Shown in pieces: positions 8,930-18,426 of a DNA stretch of 64,000 nt (the stretch's first letter is position 1; every line of letters begins with the position of its first letter). The stretch covers positions 62,001 to 126,000 of the forward strand of contig JAQGOL010000025.1 in the NCBI GenBank assembly GCA_028293625.1, written 5' to 3'. The notes below the pieces were generated by a model that saw only the letters and a program-made list of their open reading frames with translations, ran no database searches and had not been told where the DNA came from. The position numbers and the translations under genes were made by a program. Source of the DNA: Chthoniobacteraceae bacterium (GTDB taxonomy: Bacteria > Verrucomicrobiota > Verrucomicrobiia > Chthoniobacterales > Chthoniobacteraceae).

Positions 8930-9682
8930 GTGATTCACCAATCAATTCCCTATCGAGTCCTGAGTTTTTTGTCGGCAATCGTGCTTCTTGGCGCGATTGG
9001 CACGGCCGCATTCTGGATGCTCGACTACCATTGGACCTGGGGACCGGTTCTTAAATATTGGCGGCTTTTTCTCGATGGCTGGGTGACCACCCTTGTTATC
9101 GCCTCATTGGCCTTGCCACTTAGCACCGCAATCGGACTGCTCCTGGCGCTCGGCCGAAGATGCCCATGGATGCCGGTGCGCGATGCCGCCCGGATCTGGG
9201 TGGAAATCACACGCGGCACGCCGCTTCTGGTTCAGATCTACTTCTACTTCTATGTCATCGGCCAGGCGCTTGCTTTGAATAACCGATACATCGTCGGTCC
9301 GCTGATCCTTTCAGCCTTTAGCGGCGCATATCTCAGTGAAATCATCCGGGCCGGGATAGAAGGAGTAGGCAAGTCCCAGTTGGAAAGCGCGCGGGCTATT
9401 GGCCTGGGCCGGCTACAGATTTATCGCTATGTAATCTTCCCCCAGGCAATCCGGCAGATCCTGCCGCCAATGGCCGGGCAATTTGTCTCGCTCATTAAAG
9501 ATTCCTCGCTGCTCTCAGTTATCGGACTCAGCGAACTGACACTGGCCTCGCAGGAAGTCAGCTCGGTGACTCTGGCCGCGTTTGAAAGCTATTTGCCCGT
9601 GGCGTTTGGCTATCTTTTACTTACCCTGCCTATCTCGCTTTTCAGCCAATGGCTTGAAAAGAAGCTTCGCTTTGAAACTTAA
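8930..9682 (+). CDS. Polar amino-acid ABC transporter permease
   Basis: A 250-aa HisM/GlnP-type permease with about five to six membrane helices. The cytoplasmic EAA loop is EGVGKSQLESARAIGLGRLQIYRYVIFPQAIRQILPP, diagnostic of polar amino-acid uptake permeases, and WVEITRGTPLLVQIYFYFYVIG is the conserved family block. The start is a GTG. The next gene encodes the ATPase and overlaps the 3' end by 11 nt. No periplasmic binding protein is encoded nearby, so it must come from elsewhere or the pair is orphaned. Confidence 0.92.
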   Translation: MIHQSIPYRVLSFLSAIVLLGAIGTAAFWMLDYHWTWGPVLKYWRLFLDGWVTTLVIASLALPLSTAIGLLLALGRRCPWMPVRDAARIWVEITRGTPLLVQIYFYFYVIGQALALNNRYIVGPLILSAFSGAYLSEIIRAGIEGVGKSQLESARAIGLGRLQIYRYVIFPQAIRQILPPMAGQFVSLIKDSSLLSVIGLSELTLASQEVSSVTLAAFESYLPVAFGYLLLTLPISLFSQWLEKKLRFET

Positions 9683-10406
9683 ACTCACAGGCCTCACCAA
9701 ATCTTTCGAAGGCCATGGCGTGCTGGATAATATCACCGCCGGGTTCGGCCCGGTGCGCAGCCTCGTGTTCATAGGACCTTCGGGCGGTGGAAAATCGACG
9801 CTCCTGCGAATTATCGCAGGATTGGAAGTACCCGAATCCGGCTCGGTGGAACTTGACGGCGAACCAATCGAGTTCGGCAAAGGAGAAAAAGCGCTTCAAA
9901 GCTATCGGCGCCGGCTCGGCGTTGTATTCCAGGCTTTCAATCTATTTCCCCATCTGAGCGCCCTAAAAAACATCACGCTGCCACTTGAAAAAGTACACGG
10001 GCTTTCTCCCGCGGATGCCAGGGAATGCGCCATTCAAACGCTCACCCGCTTTCAGCTGGCCGAGCATGCCCATAAAAAGCCGGGAGCTCTTTCCGGCGGC
10101 CAAAAACAGCGCGTGGCCATTGCGCGTGCCATCACGATCAAGCCGCGGCTGCTCCTTTTTGATGAACCGACTTCCGCCCTCGACCCGGAGATGACGGCGG
10201 AAGTGCTCGACGTCATCGAAGAGTTAAAGGACGACGGCCGCGATTTCATCCTCGTCACGCACGAAATGGGATTTGCCCGGCGCGTGGCCGACGACGTCGC
10301 GTTTCTCGCCAACGGGCACATCCTTGAACATGGCCCCGCCGCCGAGCTCTTCGCCGCGCCACGCACCGCGGCATGCCGGGATTTCCTTGCCCGGGTCATG
10401 CATTAA
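9672..10406 (+). CDS. Polar amino-acid ABC transporter ATPase
   Basis: The protein has 244 aa when started at the TTG at 9672, which overlaps the permease stop. The longer ORF-track start would run 30 codons into the permease gene. It is a GlnQ/HisP-type ATPase with Walker A GPSGGGKST, Q-loop VFQAFNLFPHLS, signature LSGGQKQRVAIARA, Walker B LLLFDEPTSALDP and the H-loop VTHEMGFAR. It powers the adjacent permease. Its stop codon abuts that of the convergent pseudouridine synthase, with no terminator between. Confidence 0.92.
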   Translation: MKLKLTGLTKSFEGHGVLDNITAGFGPVRSLVFIGPSGGGKSTLLRIIAGLEVPESGSVELDGEPIEFGKGEKALQSYRRRLGVVFQAFNLFPHLSALKNITLPLEKVHGLSPADARECAIQTLTRFQLAEHAHKKPGALSGGQKQRVAIARAITIKPRLLLFDEPTSALDPEMTAEVLDVIEELKDDGRDFILVTHEMGFARRVADDVAFLANGHILEHGPAAELFAAPRTAACRDFLARVMH

Positions 10407-10988
10407 TCACTGCTTTACCCGGACTTCGGAAAAAACCAAGGCGCGCTCGTTTTGGTTGAGCTCGCGCCATTGGCTGGCCGGAAGATTGCCGAGTTCAAAA
10501 CCGCCGATTCGGACCCGGCTCAACCGCAGCGTGGGATGGCCGACCGCGGCCGTCATCCGGCGAACCTGATGATTCTTACCTTCAACCAATTCCAGGGCAA
10601 TCCAGACATCGACCACGCTTTTGCGGTAACGCACCGGAGGATCGCGGGGCGCCACCTCGGGTTGCGGATCGAGCAGCCAGGCGCGGCCCGGCAACGTTTT
10701 GTGGCCGCCAATAACCACGCCGCGCTCAAGCTGCCTCAATGCCTCGGCCGTAGGCACCCGCTCCACAAGCGCCCAGTAGGTGCGCCAATGGCCTTGGCTG
10801 GGATGGAGCAGCCGGGCGTTGAGAGCCGTTTCGTCGCTTAAAAGAAGCAACCCTTCGCTCTCGGCATCGAGCCGGCCGATTGGGTAGATGTTTTTGGGAA
10901 ATCCGAAATCGGCCAGGGTCCGATGCGGCGAGCCGTCGGACGTAAATTGCGAGATGACTCCAAACGGTTTGTGAAAGGCAAGAAGCAC
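10407..10988 (-). CDS. RNA pseudouridine synthase, RsuA/RluE-like
   Basis: A 193-aa protein with the RsuA-family catalytic motif IGRLDAESEGLLLLSDE (the Asp is the nucleophile) and the KPFGVISQF start typical of the group. ELVEGKNHQVRRMTAAVGHPTLRLSRVRIG is the conserved C-terminal block. There is no N-terminal S4 domain, which matches RluE (23S rRNA pseudouridylation) better than RsuA or RluB. The exact target base cannot be assigned from the sequence. Confidence 0.9.
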   Translation of the reverse strand: MLLAFHKPFGVISQFTSDGSPHRTLADFGFPKNIYPIGRLDAESEGLLLLSDETALNARLLHPSQGHWRTYWALVERVPTAEALRQLERGVVIGGHKTLPGRAWLLDPQPEVAPRDPPVRYRKSVVDVWIALELVEGKNHQVRRMTAAVGHPTLRLSRVRIGGFELGNLPASQWRELNQNERALVFSEVRVKQ

Positions 10989-11061
10989 GGCAAAAGAGTG
11001 GTTGGGTCTAAAGATCGCGTGACGTTCCGTCTATTTGCGAATCGAATAACCTTTTTCCCGA

Positions 11062-13593
11062 ATGATTCGCCGCGAACTCCCCATTTTTGAACTCGAATCG
11101 CAGATTATCGCCTCGCTGAGAGCCCATTCGCGGCTTGTCCTGCAAGCGCCGACCGGCTCGGGCAAGTCGACCCAGGTACCGCAGATTCTGCTCGATCATG
11201 GCTTCGCAGCCGAGGGGGAAATTGTCGTGCTGCAACCGCGCCGGCTCGCCACCCGAATGCTCGCGGCGCGCGTGGCAAGCGAACGCGGCGGACGCCTGGG
11301 TGAGGAAGTCGGTTACCAGATCCGGCTCGATCGGGTGGTATCGGCCCGAACCAAAATCCGGTTCGTCACCGAAGGGATTCTGCTGCGTCAAATGCTGGCT
11401 GATCCCACCCTCAAAGGCGTTGCGGCCATCCTTTTTGACGAATTCCATGAGCGTCATCTTTACGGCGACATCACCCTGGCGCGCTCGCTCGATCTTCAGG
11501 AAACACTCCGGCCGGATCTCAAACTGGTTGTCATGTCGGCAACGCTCGATGCCGGATCGCTTCAAAAATACCTGGCCCCATGCGACCGGCTGACTTCAAG
11601 CGGCCGGACGTTCCCCGTGGAAATCGAGTATCTGGAAAAATCGATCGGCGATTGGCCGGTCTGGGAAGCGGCAGCTGAAGAAGTGGAACGGCTCGCAGGG
11701 CAGACCGAAGGCGACATGCTCGTTTTCATGCCCGGCGCTTTCGAGATCAACCGCACCATCCAGGCGATCCGTGCATCGCGGGCCGGCAGTCAGTTTATGG
11801 TGCTCCCGCTGCATGGCGAACTGCCCGTGTCCGATCAGGATGCCGCCGTCGCCCGGTATGAAAGGCGCAAAGTCATCGTCTCAACCAATGTGGCTGAAAC
11901 CTCGCTGACCATTGACGGAGTGCGTGTCGTCGTCGATGCGGGTCTTGCCAAGATCGCCCGGTTCGATCCCTACCGCGGGATCAATACGCTTTTGGTCGAA
12001 AGAGTCAGCCGCGCATCTGCCGATCAACGTGCCGGACGCGCCGGACGCACTGCCCCGGGCCGATGCATCCGGCTTTGGACCGAACGCGAACATGGCGACC
12101 GGGCGGCCCAGGAGCTTCCCGAGATCCGGCGGCTCGACCTTGCTGAAGTCGTGCTTACTCTCAAGGCAAGCGGCATTCACGACGTTGCCGGATTTCGCTG
12201 GCTGGAACCGCCCGACGCCCGTTCGCTTGAACGCGCTTTGACATTGCTCGAAGATCTCGGCGCACTCGATGCCGCCGGCGTGATCACCCCGCTGGGCCGC
12301 CGGATGCTCGCTTTTCCCGCCCACCCGCGATACGCCCGGATGCTTCTGGCTGCGCACGAATTGGGATGCGTTCGGCCAATTGCCCTTGTCGCCGCGTTGA
12401 CCCAGGGCCGCAACCTGATGCGTCGGGCTGAAGGCAAGCAGATGGAAAAGGATCGCGAAAGTCTGCTTGGGGAGACCGTTGATTCAGATTTTTTCACCCT
12501 GATGCGGGGTCATCGGTTTGCCGAACAAAACCAATTTGATCCGCAACGTTGCCGCACGCTCGGCATCAACGGCCTGGCCGCCCGGGAAGCCGCGGCGTTG
12601 GCCGATCAGTTTCTAAAAATTGCAAGGGAAGAAGGACTCGATATTGAGTCGCACGAAAAACCTTCGGGTGAAGCCATCGCCCGTTGCGTGCTTGCCGGTT
12701 TTCCCGATCAGGTAGCTGTTCGCTGTGATGGCGGCACATTGCGCTGCCAGCTTGTCCATCATCGCAAAGGAGTGCTGGCCCGCGACAGCGTGGTTCATGA
12801 CGCGCCGCTGCTGGTGGTTGGCGAAGTCAGGGAACTTGAGATCCGCGGTGAACTTGAAACCTTGTTAACCCTCGCCACCGCTATCAAGGAAGAATGGCTG
12901 CGCGACCTGTTTCCCGAAGGATTTAAAGACGTTACAGAGGTTGCTTACGACACTACGCAGCGCCGCGTTACGGCCCGGCGGATCACCCGGTTTCGCGATC
13001 TCTTATTGCGCTCGGAATCATCCGATAAAGTGCCCTTGGAACAAGCTGCGGAACTCCTCGCAAAGGAAGTGGCTTCCGGTTCCTGCGTTCTCAAAAACTG
13101 GGATAACGCGGTCGATCAATGGATACTTCGGCTCAACCTGCTTGCGGATTGGTACCCGGAGTTTGAATTACCCAAGCTCGGCGAGTCCGATCGCCATCTG
13201 CTTGTCGAGCAGATCTGTCATGGCGCCACCAGTTACAAAGAAATCAAGGAACGCCAGGTGTGGAGCGTGGTGAAATCGTGGCTCTCCGCGGCGCAACAAA
13301 TAGTAGTGGACGATTATGCGCCGGAACGCATCGAACTGCTAAAAGGGCGCAAGTTTAAAATTACTTACGCCCCCAACTCGGCCCCTACGATCGCCGCGCG
13401 CATTCAGGACCTGTACGGAGTCACAGCCGACCTTCGCATTGCCGGAGGCCGCGTGCCGCTGGTCATTCAAGTGCTCGCACCAAACCATCGTCCAATTCAG
13501 ATTACGCAAAACCTGGGTAACTTCTGGAAAGAATCGTATCCAAAAATCAAACAGGAATTACAGCGCAAGTATCCCAGACATGAATGGCGTTAA
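11062..13593 (+). CDS. hrpB: ATP-dependent helicase HrpB
   Basis: This 843-aa DEAH-box helicase matches HrpB in length. Motif I is APTGSGKSTQVPQ, motif II is the DEFHERH variant of DExH, motif III is SATLDAG and motif VI is QRAGRAGRTAPG. The C-terminus (FKITYAPNSAPTIAARIQDLYGV ... LRIAGGRVPLVIQVLAPNHRPIQIT) is the HrpB-specific domain. It probably remodels RNA; its physiological role is poorly known in most bacteria. The start ATG follows the divergent pseudouridine synthase after 73 bp. Confidence 0.96.
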   Translation: MIRRELPIFELESQIIASLRAHSRLVLQAPTGSGKSTQVPQILLDHGFAAEGEIVVLQPRRLATRMLAARVASERGGRLGEEVGYQIRLDRVVSARTKIRFVTEGILLRQMLADPTLKGVAAILFDEFHERHLYGDITLARSLDLQETLRPDLKLVVMSATLDAGSLQKYLAPCDRLTSSGRTFPVEIEYLEKSIGDWPVWEAAAEEVERLAGQTEGDMLVFMPGAFEINRTIQAIRASRAGSQFMVLPLHGELPVSDQDAAVARYERRKVIVSTNVAETSLTIDGVRVVVDAGLAKIARFDPYRGINTLLVERVSRASADQRAGRAGRTAPGRCIRLWTEREHGDRAAQELPEIRRLDLAEVVLTLKASGIHDVAGFRWLEPPDARSLERALTLLEDLGALDAAGVITPLGRRMLAFPAHPRYARMLLAAHELGCVRPIALVAALTQGRNLMRRAEGKQMEKDRESLLGETVDSDFFTLMRGHRFAEQNQFDPQRCRTLGINGLAAREAAALADQFLKIAREEGLDIESHEKPSGEAIARCVLAGFPDQVAVRCDGGTLRCQLVHHRKGVLARDSVVHDAPLLVVGEVRELEIRGELETLLTLATAIKEEWLRDLFPEGFKDVTEVAYDTTQRRVTARRITRFRDLLLRSESSDKVPLEQAAELLAKEVASGSCVLKNWDNAVDQWILRLNLLADWYPEFELPKLGESDRHLLVEQICHGATSYKEIKERQVWSVVKSWLSAAQQIVVDDYAPERIELLKGRKFKITYAPNSAPTIAARIQDLYGVTADLRIAGGRVPLVIQVLAPNHRPIQITQNLGNFWKESYPKIKQELQRKYPRHEWR

Positions 13594-13636
13594 AGGGTGG
13601 AGAGAGGGGTGGTGATTGCCGCTTTGGGCGAGGTTT

Positions 13637-13789
13637 TTAGATTCTTCCCATCAAAAGGAGAATGATGAGGATGATGACGATCAGCCCGAGTCCGCCGCTT
13701 GGTCCGTAGCCCCATTGACGGCTGTGCCCCCAGGTTGGAAGTGCGCCAACCAGCAGGAGAATAAGGACGATAAGAAGGATTGTACCCAT
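13637..13789 (-). CDS. DUF3309 small membrane protein
   Basis: A 50-aa ORF, too short for the supplied track: it begins MGTILLIVLILLLVGALPTW and ends LGLIVIILIILLLMGRI. Two hydrophobic helices flank a short polar loop with WGYGPSGG. This is the typical arrangement of the DUF3309 family, tiny inner-membrane proteins of unknown role found widely in Proteobacteria and PVC bacteria. The ORFs in other frames here (13590-13820 and 13616-13801) are shadows. It converges with hrpB. Confidence 0.8.
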   Translation of the reverse strand: MGTILLIVLILLLVGALPTWGHSRQWGYGPSGGLGLIVIILIILLLMGRI

Positions 13790-13863
13790 AGTATCTGCTA
13801 AATCGGGATCCGCCCGGCAAACGACTGTGGACTAACGCGTGTTTCTGCCGTGAAAACGCGAAG

Positions 13864-13893
13864 TAAAAATATTCCTGAACCAGCTACGGCTGG
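13864..13893 (-). terminator. Candidate terminator after the alpha-E gene
   Basis: A CCAGC-loop-GCTGG hairpin (13880-13893, extendable by weaker pairs) follows the alpha-E stop codon directly. On the minus strand a T5 run follows about 12 nt later. On the + strand the hairpin is followed closely by T6, so it may also stop transcripts coming from hrpB. Confidence 0.4.
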
Positions 13894-14895
13894 CTACATT
13901 TTTTGAACACTGGCGGCGGCCGTCGGCATCGGCGTTTCCATCCACTCGCAATACTGCTTGCGCATGGCACTGGCGGCTTCAACCAGGCGGACCTGAATAT
14001 TGTCCAGATACTGATGAAGCCCCTGTTGGATAATATCCTTGATGGCGGCGTAGTGGAGGTCCGAGAGGAGACGCCCCGAAAGACGTTCGGCGGGATTGGC
14101 AAAATGGGCGCGGTCGCAACCACTGATCCGGTGCAGGGCGCGGTCAAATCCGTCCACACAGAAACGGACCGAGCGCGGGAAGCTTTCGTGCAGAAGGATA
14201 AACTCGGCCACACTCCATGGAGTAACCTGGCCGGTGTGTATTTTTCGATAAGCTTCAAACGCGCTGCACGATTTCAACACCGCCTGCCACTGGACGGTAT
14301 CGACTGTGCCGCCGACTTTTTCGCCTTCCGGCAGGAGGATGTGGTATTTGAGATCAAGAATTCGCGAGGCTGAATCGGCACGTTCAAGGTATTTGCCAAC
14401 CTGTATGAAATTCCAGCCTTCGCCCTGAGTTAATGTGGCATCGGTAGTGCCGTGAAACTGGTGGGAGTAATCGACGACGCTCCGGTAAAGGTCAATGGCG
14501 CTGCTCTTGTAGACCAGGCGCGCTTCCGGCGAGTTCATCCAAAGATAGAGCCCATTGATGCGCTCCCACATCTCACTTGAAATATAGTCACGAACCGTCC
14601 GCGCATTCTCCCGGGCCCGCGCAACGCACGAGAGGATCGAATTGGGATTTTCTGAAGAGAAGGTGACAAAATCGCAGACCATCTCCGCGTTCACCGTGGC
14701 GTGATGCTTATTAAAGAGCGTCTGGTCTTCGAGGGTCGCGAGGATTGGAAGCCAATTGACGCGCTCCTCGGCCGGGCCCGACCGTTCACAATCCAGAGTA
14801 ACCTGAAGGTTGACATCAAGGATGCGGGCATTGTTTTCGGCGCGCTCGATATAGCGCGAGAGCCAGTAGAGAGAGTCAGCGACGCGTGAGAGCAT
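13894..14895 (-). CDS. Alpha-E domain protein (DUF403)
   Basis: A 333-aa all-helical protein beginning MLSRVADSLYWLSRYIERAENNARILDVN, the diagnostic alpha-E start. WERINGLYLWMNS, YSHQFHGTTDATLTQGEGWNFIQVGKYLERADSASRILDLKYH and LHESFPRSVRFCVDGFDRALHRI are further conserved blocks. The family has no proven biochemical activity but is almost always paired with a circularly permuted ATP-grasp enzyme, as here (38 bp downstream of it). It is predicted to take part in an amide- or peptide-ligase system. Confidence 0.93.
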   Translation of the reverse strand: MLSRVADSLYWLSRYIERAENNARILDVNLQVTLDCERSGPAEERVNWLPILATLEDQTLFNKHHATVNAEMVCDFVTFSSENPNSILSCVARARENARTVRDYISSEMWERINGLYLWMNSPEARLVYKSSAIDLYRSVVDYSHQFHGTTDATLTQGEGWNFIQVGKYLERADSASRILDLKYHILLPEGEKVGGTVDTVQWQAVLKSCSAFEAYRKIHTGQVTPWSVAEFILLHESFPRSVRFCVDGFDRALHRISGCDRAHFANPAERLSGRLLSDLHYAAIKDIIQQGLHQYLDNIQVRLVEAASAMRKQYCEWMETPMPTAAASVQKM

Positions 14896-14933
14896 TCAGA
14901 AAAAAACAGCTAAATGGGTGGTAAATGGACAGG

Positions 14934-16388
14934 TTAATCTTCGTCGACTACCCAGGAATCCTTGCTGCCGCCTCCCTGGGAACTATTGACTACAAGCGAT
15001 CCCTTGCGCAAAGCAACGCGGGTGAGGCCGCCAGGCACGACGGTGATTTTGTCCCCATAAAGAATATAGGGACGCAGATCAATATGGCGGCCTTCAATGG
15101 TGCCGCCTTCGCAGTAGCTCGGGCTGCGTGAAAGCGAGATGACCGGCTGCGCCACATAGTTGCGCGGGTCGGCGATGATCGCCTGGCGGAACTTCTCATG
15201 TTCCTCCGCGGTGGCATGCGGCCCGATCAACATGCCGTAGCCTCCGCTTTCATTGGCGCTTTTGACAACCAGTTGCGCGATGTTCTCGAGGACGTATTTG
15301 CGGTCCTCCTCGAACATGGTCAGATAAGTCGGGACATTGGGAAGGATCGGCTCTTCGCCCATGTAAAAACGGATCATGGCCGGAACGAAGTAATACATCA
15401 CCTTGTCATCGGCAACGCCGGTGCCGATCGCGTTGGCCAGGTTGACGTTCCCCTTTTTGTAGGCTTCAACAATGCCGGGGACGCCAAGCAGCGAGTCTTC
15501 GCGAAAAACGGTCGGGTCAAGGAAATCATCGTCGATGCGCCGGTAGACAACATCCACGCGCTTAAGCCCCTTGGTCGTCTTCATGAAAACGACATCGTCC
15601 TTCACTGTCAGATCCTGGCCGACGACAATCTCAATGCCCATTGAGCGTGCAAGGAACGAATGCTCAAAGTAGGCGGAGTTATAGATGCCGGGCGAAAGTA
15701 AGACGACGGTCGGATCGGCCGGGGTCGGGCAGTTTTTCGGAGCGACAAACCGAAGCAGGTTCAGCAGTTCCTGGCCGTAATGATCGATCGGCTGGACTTT
15801 GTGCTGAGAAAAGAGCGCCGGGAAAACGCGCTTCATCACTTGGCGATTGGTAAGCATGTAACTCACGCCGGACGGGCAGCGGCCGTTGTCTTCAAGAACC
15901 AGATAGTTGCCGTCCCGATCGCGGATCAAGTCGCTGCCGCAAATATGGATGTAGATATCCTTGGGCACATCGACACCCATGAACTCAGGCCGGAAATGCT
16001 TGGCGCTTTGAACTACTTCAAGCGGAATGATTCCTTCTTTCACGATGCGTTGATCGTGATAAATGTCGTGCAGGAAACGGTTCAGCGCGGTGATCCGCTG
16101 CACCAGACCGCGCTCCACATGCTCCCATTCCTGCCGTGGAATGATCCGGGGGATCGGATCAAAAGGAAAAATGCGTTCGGTCCCCTGGTTGTCGCTGTAG
16201 ACCGTGAACGTGATTCCCTGATTAAGGAAATTCTGCGAGGCAAGCCGATGTTTGCGCTCAAGTTCGGAATCGCTGAGTTCACCGAAGCGTTCGAGCAATT
16301 CCCGATAATGGGGCCGCGCCTCGTTTTGGGAGCTGAACATTTCATCGTAGAAATCGCCCACTTCGTAGCTGCGGAATGCGTCGCCCAT
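14934..16388 (-). CDS. Circularly permuted ATP-grasp protein (DUF404/407)
   Basis: The protein has 484 aa and starts [28 protein letters not shown], followed by [28 protein letters not shown]. Both are hallmarks of the circularly permuted ATP-grasp type 2 family. [35 protein letters not shown] is the conserved nucleotide/metal site and [17 protein letters not shown] the grasp loop. It should form amide bonds using ATP; the acceptor and product are unknown. It is followed by the alpha-E gene and preceded on the same strand by a GNAT gene. Confidence 0.93.
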   Translation of the reverse strand: MGDAFRSYEVGDFYDEMFSSQNEARPHYRELLERFGELSDSELERKHRLASQNFLNQGITFTVYSDNQGTERIFPFDPIPRIIPRQEWEHVERGLVQRITALNRFLHDIYHDQRIVKEGIIPLEVVQSAKHFRPEFMGVDVPKDIYIHICGSDLIRDRDGNYLVLEDNGRCPSGVSYMLTNRQVMKRVFPALFSQHKVQPIDHYGQELLNLLRFVAPKNCPTPADPTVVLLSPGIYNSAYFEHSFLARSMGIEIVVGQDLTVKDDVVFMKTTKGLKRVDVVYRRIDDDFLDPTVFREDSLLGVPGIVEAYKKGNVNLANAIGTGVADDKVMYYFVPAMIRFYMGEEPILPNVPTYLTMFEEDRKYVLENIAQLVVKSANESGGYGMLIGPHATAEEHEKFRQAIIADPRNYVAQPVISLSRSPSYCEGGTIEGRHIDLRPYILYGDKITVVPGGLTRVALRKGSLVVNSSQGGGSKDSWVVDED

Positions 16389-16444
16389 TATTTTAAAGAT
16401 GCGTTGTAAAAATCGATTGCTGGCTGGTGATAGTAAAAAAACGC

Positions 16445-16969
16445 TTAGGACCCTGCCATGGAAGGCTCAAACTCATAGTCCTGGCTGGTACTGCCGAATT
16501 TGGGATAGATAAATTTGCAGGCCACCACATTATCCTTGGTGATGCCGTATGCTTGTTTGAGTCCGGCAAGCTGGAGTTGCTTGAGCGAATAATAAAGCAA
16601 AGCGGTCCCCAGCCCCCGGTTGCTGTATTCCATCAGCACACACGGACCCGAAGGAAGATGATTGGTGGTTTCACCCGCAATCGCCAAAGCCGACGCACCG
16701 ATGATCCTCTGGCCATGGCAGATTACCACCGCCGGAACTTCGTCGCGTTCAAAAAGCTGGTCGATTTGCACTTGCAACCGCTGCCGAAAATCAGGAAGCA
16801 CATCGCTCCATGCCGAATCCTGGGCGAAAGCGTTTGAAATCACATTGCTGACGGCCTTCTCCTCGCCACGCTCCGCTGCCCGAACGTGATAACATTCGGC
16901 AAGCGGGCTCTCAATCGGGGGGAGCTTTGATAACTCCCATGTGAAGCGCGTCCAGCGCACCAATTTCAT
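16445..16969 (-). CDS. GNAT-fold acyltransferase-like protein
   Basis: A 174-aa protein from the ATG at 16969 ([18 protein letters not shown]). Residues 100-150 contain the GNAT core with [42 protein letters not shown], including the acyl-CoA-binding turn. The N-terminal third is poorly conserved. It lies 56 bp upstream of the ATP-grasp/alpha-E pair on the same strand, so it may act in the same pathway. Amidoligase systems of this type have been proposed to use GNAT-like enzymes. The substrate is unknown. Confidence 0.75.
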   Translation of the reverse strand: MKLVRWTRFTWELSKLPPIESPLAECYHVRAAERGEEKAVSNVISNAFAQDSAWSDVLPDFRQRLQVQIDQLFERDEVPAVVICHGQRIIGASALAIAGETTNHLPSGPCVLMEYSNRGLGTALLYYSLKQLQLAGLKQAYGITKDNVVACKFIYPKFGSTSQDYEFEPSMAGS

Positions 16970-17049
16970 GGGGGCGCAGTCTACTGGCCAAAAGTGGGAA
17001 ATCAACGGTTAAGACAACGGGTTTCCAAGCCGTTTTTGAAGGCGAAAGA

Positions 17050-17107
17050 AAAGGCCGGCGTCCCCTGTCAAAACCGTGTCTCACAAGCTTCCCACGCGCC
17101 GGCCTTT
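17050..17107 (-). terminator. Terminator downstream of pilT
   Basis: A perfect 11-bp inverted repeat (AAAGGCCGGCG / CGCCGGCCTTT) encloses a 36-nt loop, 32 bp after the pilT stop. On the minus strand it is followed by a T-rich run (TTTTCTTTC), fitting an intrinsic terminator that separates pilT from the GNAT gene. The long loop is unusual. Confidence 0.6.
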
Positions 17108-17138
17108 GTCAGGCTCTAAAAACCAAAGACGCTCCGCC

Positions 17139-18218
17139 TTAATCTTCCCAGTCGTCCGGCGGATTCTTCAAAAAGACGCGGAACTTCTTCTTGTCGATTG
17201 ATTTTTCGTAGGCTTCCTCCGGGGCGATGCGGGCAGCGCGCAGATGCTCCATAATCGAGTCATCGAGCGGCTGATTGCCTTTCTTTTTACCAACCTGCAT
17301 CATGCCGGGAATCTGATGGGTCTTGGATTCGCGGATCAGATTGGCGATGGGAGTATCAACAACGAGCACTTCAAGAGCGGCCACGCGCCCCGGCTTGTCG
17401 ATGCGCCGGAAAAGGTTCTGCGCAACCACCCCCTTCAACGATTCCGAAAGACCGGCGCGAATCTGGTTTTGCTGGCCGGCAGGAAAAACGTCGATGATAC
17501 GGTCAATGGTTTTTGGCGCGCTTGGCGTATGCAGTGTTCCGAAAACAAGGTGACCCGTGGCCGCGGCGGTGAGCGCCAGTTCGATTGTCTCCAGATCGCG
17601 CATTTCACCCACCAGCAGAATGTCGGGATCTTCACGCAGCGCACCGCGCAAGGCTGAAGCAAAGGATTTGGTGTGGACGCCGACTTCGCGATGATTGATG
17701 AGCGATTGCTGGGAGCGATGCACAAATTCGATCGGATCCTCCACCGTGATGATGTGATCCTTGCGGTGAAGATTGGCGTAATCAACCATTGCCGCCAACG
17801 TGGTTGACTTGCCCGAACCGGTCGGCCCGGTCACCAGAACCAATCCTTTTTTCAGCAGCGCAAACCGTTTAAGAACCGGCGGCAAACCGAGGTCCTCCAT
17901 GGTCAACACTTTGCTTGGAATCAAGCGAAACACAGCGCTGATGCCGCTGCGTTGATTGAAAAAATTGGCCCGGTAACGCGCGAACCCCGGATACTCGTAT
18001 CCGAAATCGACATCGCCGGTTTCCTCAAATGTTTTAATTTTCTGCTCCGGGGCGATCTCATAAACGAGCGCCTTAAGATCGTCGTTTTCGAGAGCGGGCA
18101 TATCGACTCGCACAAGTTCGCCGTGAATGCGAAGCATGGGAGGATTGCCGGTGGAAAGATGAAGGTCAGAAGCACTCTGCTCCTTCATGAATTTAAAGAA
18201 TGAATCGATGCGGGCCAT
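17139..18218 (-). CDS. pilT: Type IV pilus retraction ATPase PilT
   Basis: This 359-aa hexameric ATPase depolymerises type IV pili at the inner membrane base. The N-terminal PAS-like domain (SASDLHLSTGNPPMLRIHGELV) is followed by Walker A GPTGSGKSTT, the Asp box VEDPIEFVH, Walker B DILLVGEMRDLETI and the His box TGHLVFGTLHT. The C-terminal AIRNLIRE-like motif appears as IANLIRESKTHQI. No other pilus genes are in the window, so this is a detached pilT copy. A 207-bp upstream region probably contains its promoter. Confidence 0.96.
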   Translation of the reverse strand: MARIDSFFKFMKEQSASDLHLSTGNPPMLRIHGELVRVDMPALENDDLKALVYEIAPEQKIKTFEETGDVDFGYEYPGFARYRANFFNQRSGISAVFRLIPSKVLTMEDLGLPPVLKRFALLKKGLVLVTGPTGSGKSTTLAAMVDYANLHRKDHIITVEDPIEFVHRSQQSLINHREVGVHTKSFASALRGALREDPDILLVGEMRDLETIELALTAAATGHLVFGTLHTPSAPKTIDRIIDVFPAGQQNQIRAGLSESLKGVVAQNLFRRIDKPGRVAALEVLVVDTPIANLIRESKTHQIPGMMQVGKKKGNQPLDDSIMEHLRAARIAPEEAYEKSIDKKKFRVFLKNPPDDWED

Positions 18219-18282
18219 AAATTGTCAGAGAGCTAGTCGAATGCCAGAGCCCCGCCGCGTCGCATCAACTTCCAGGTGCGCC

Positions 18283-18366
18283 TTAGACTCCCTCATCCCT
18301 GCACGCCCACCATACGCATCCAAAGAAAGCAGCGACGGTGAAAGTGAACATCCCAAGAGTCAGCAT
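18283..18366 (-). CDS. Possible 27-aa hydrophobic peptide upstream of pilT
   Basis: The ATG at 18366 opens a 27-codon frame, MLTLGMFTFTVAAFFGCVWWACRDEGV, which reads as one hydrophobic helix with a charged tail. It lies in the rppH-pilT gap on the same strand. No family is recognised and there is no clear Shine-Dalgarno, so it may be chance. Confidence 0.15.
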   Translation of the reverse strand: MLTLGMFTFTVAAFFGCVWWACRDEGV

Positions 18367-18426
18367 AAGTAGGCGCCCGTAGTGCCGCAGCGCGCTTCTT
18401 TGGTCAACTCGATTTGCTCAAAAACG

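Noticed and set aside
13590-13820. 76-aa minus and 61-aa plus ORFs near 13.7 kb
   Set aside because: Both are out of frame with the recognisable 50-aa DUF3309 gene in the same place.
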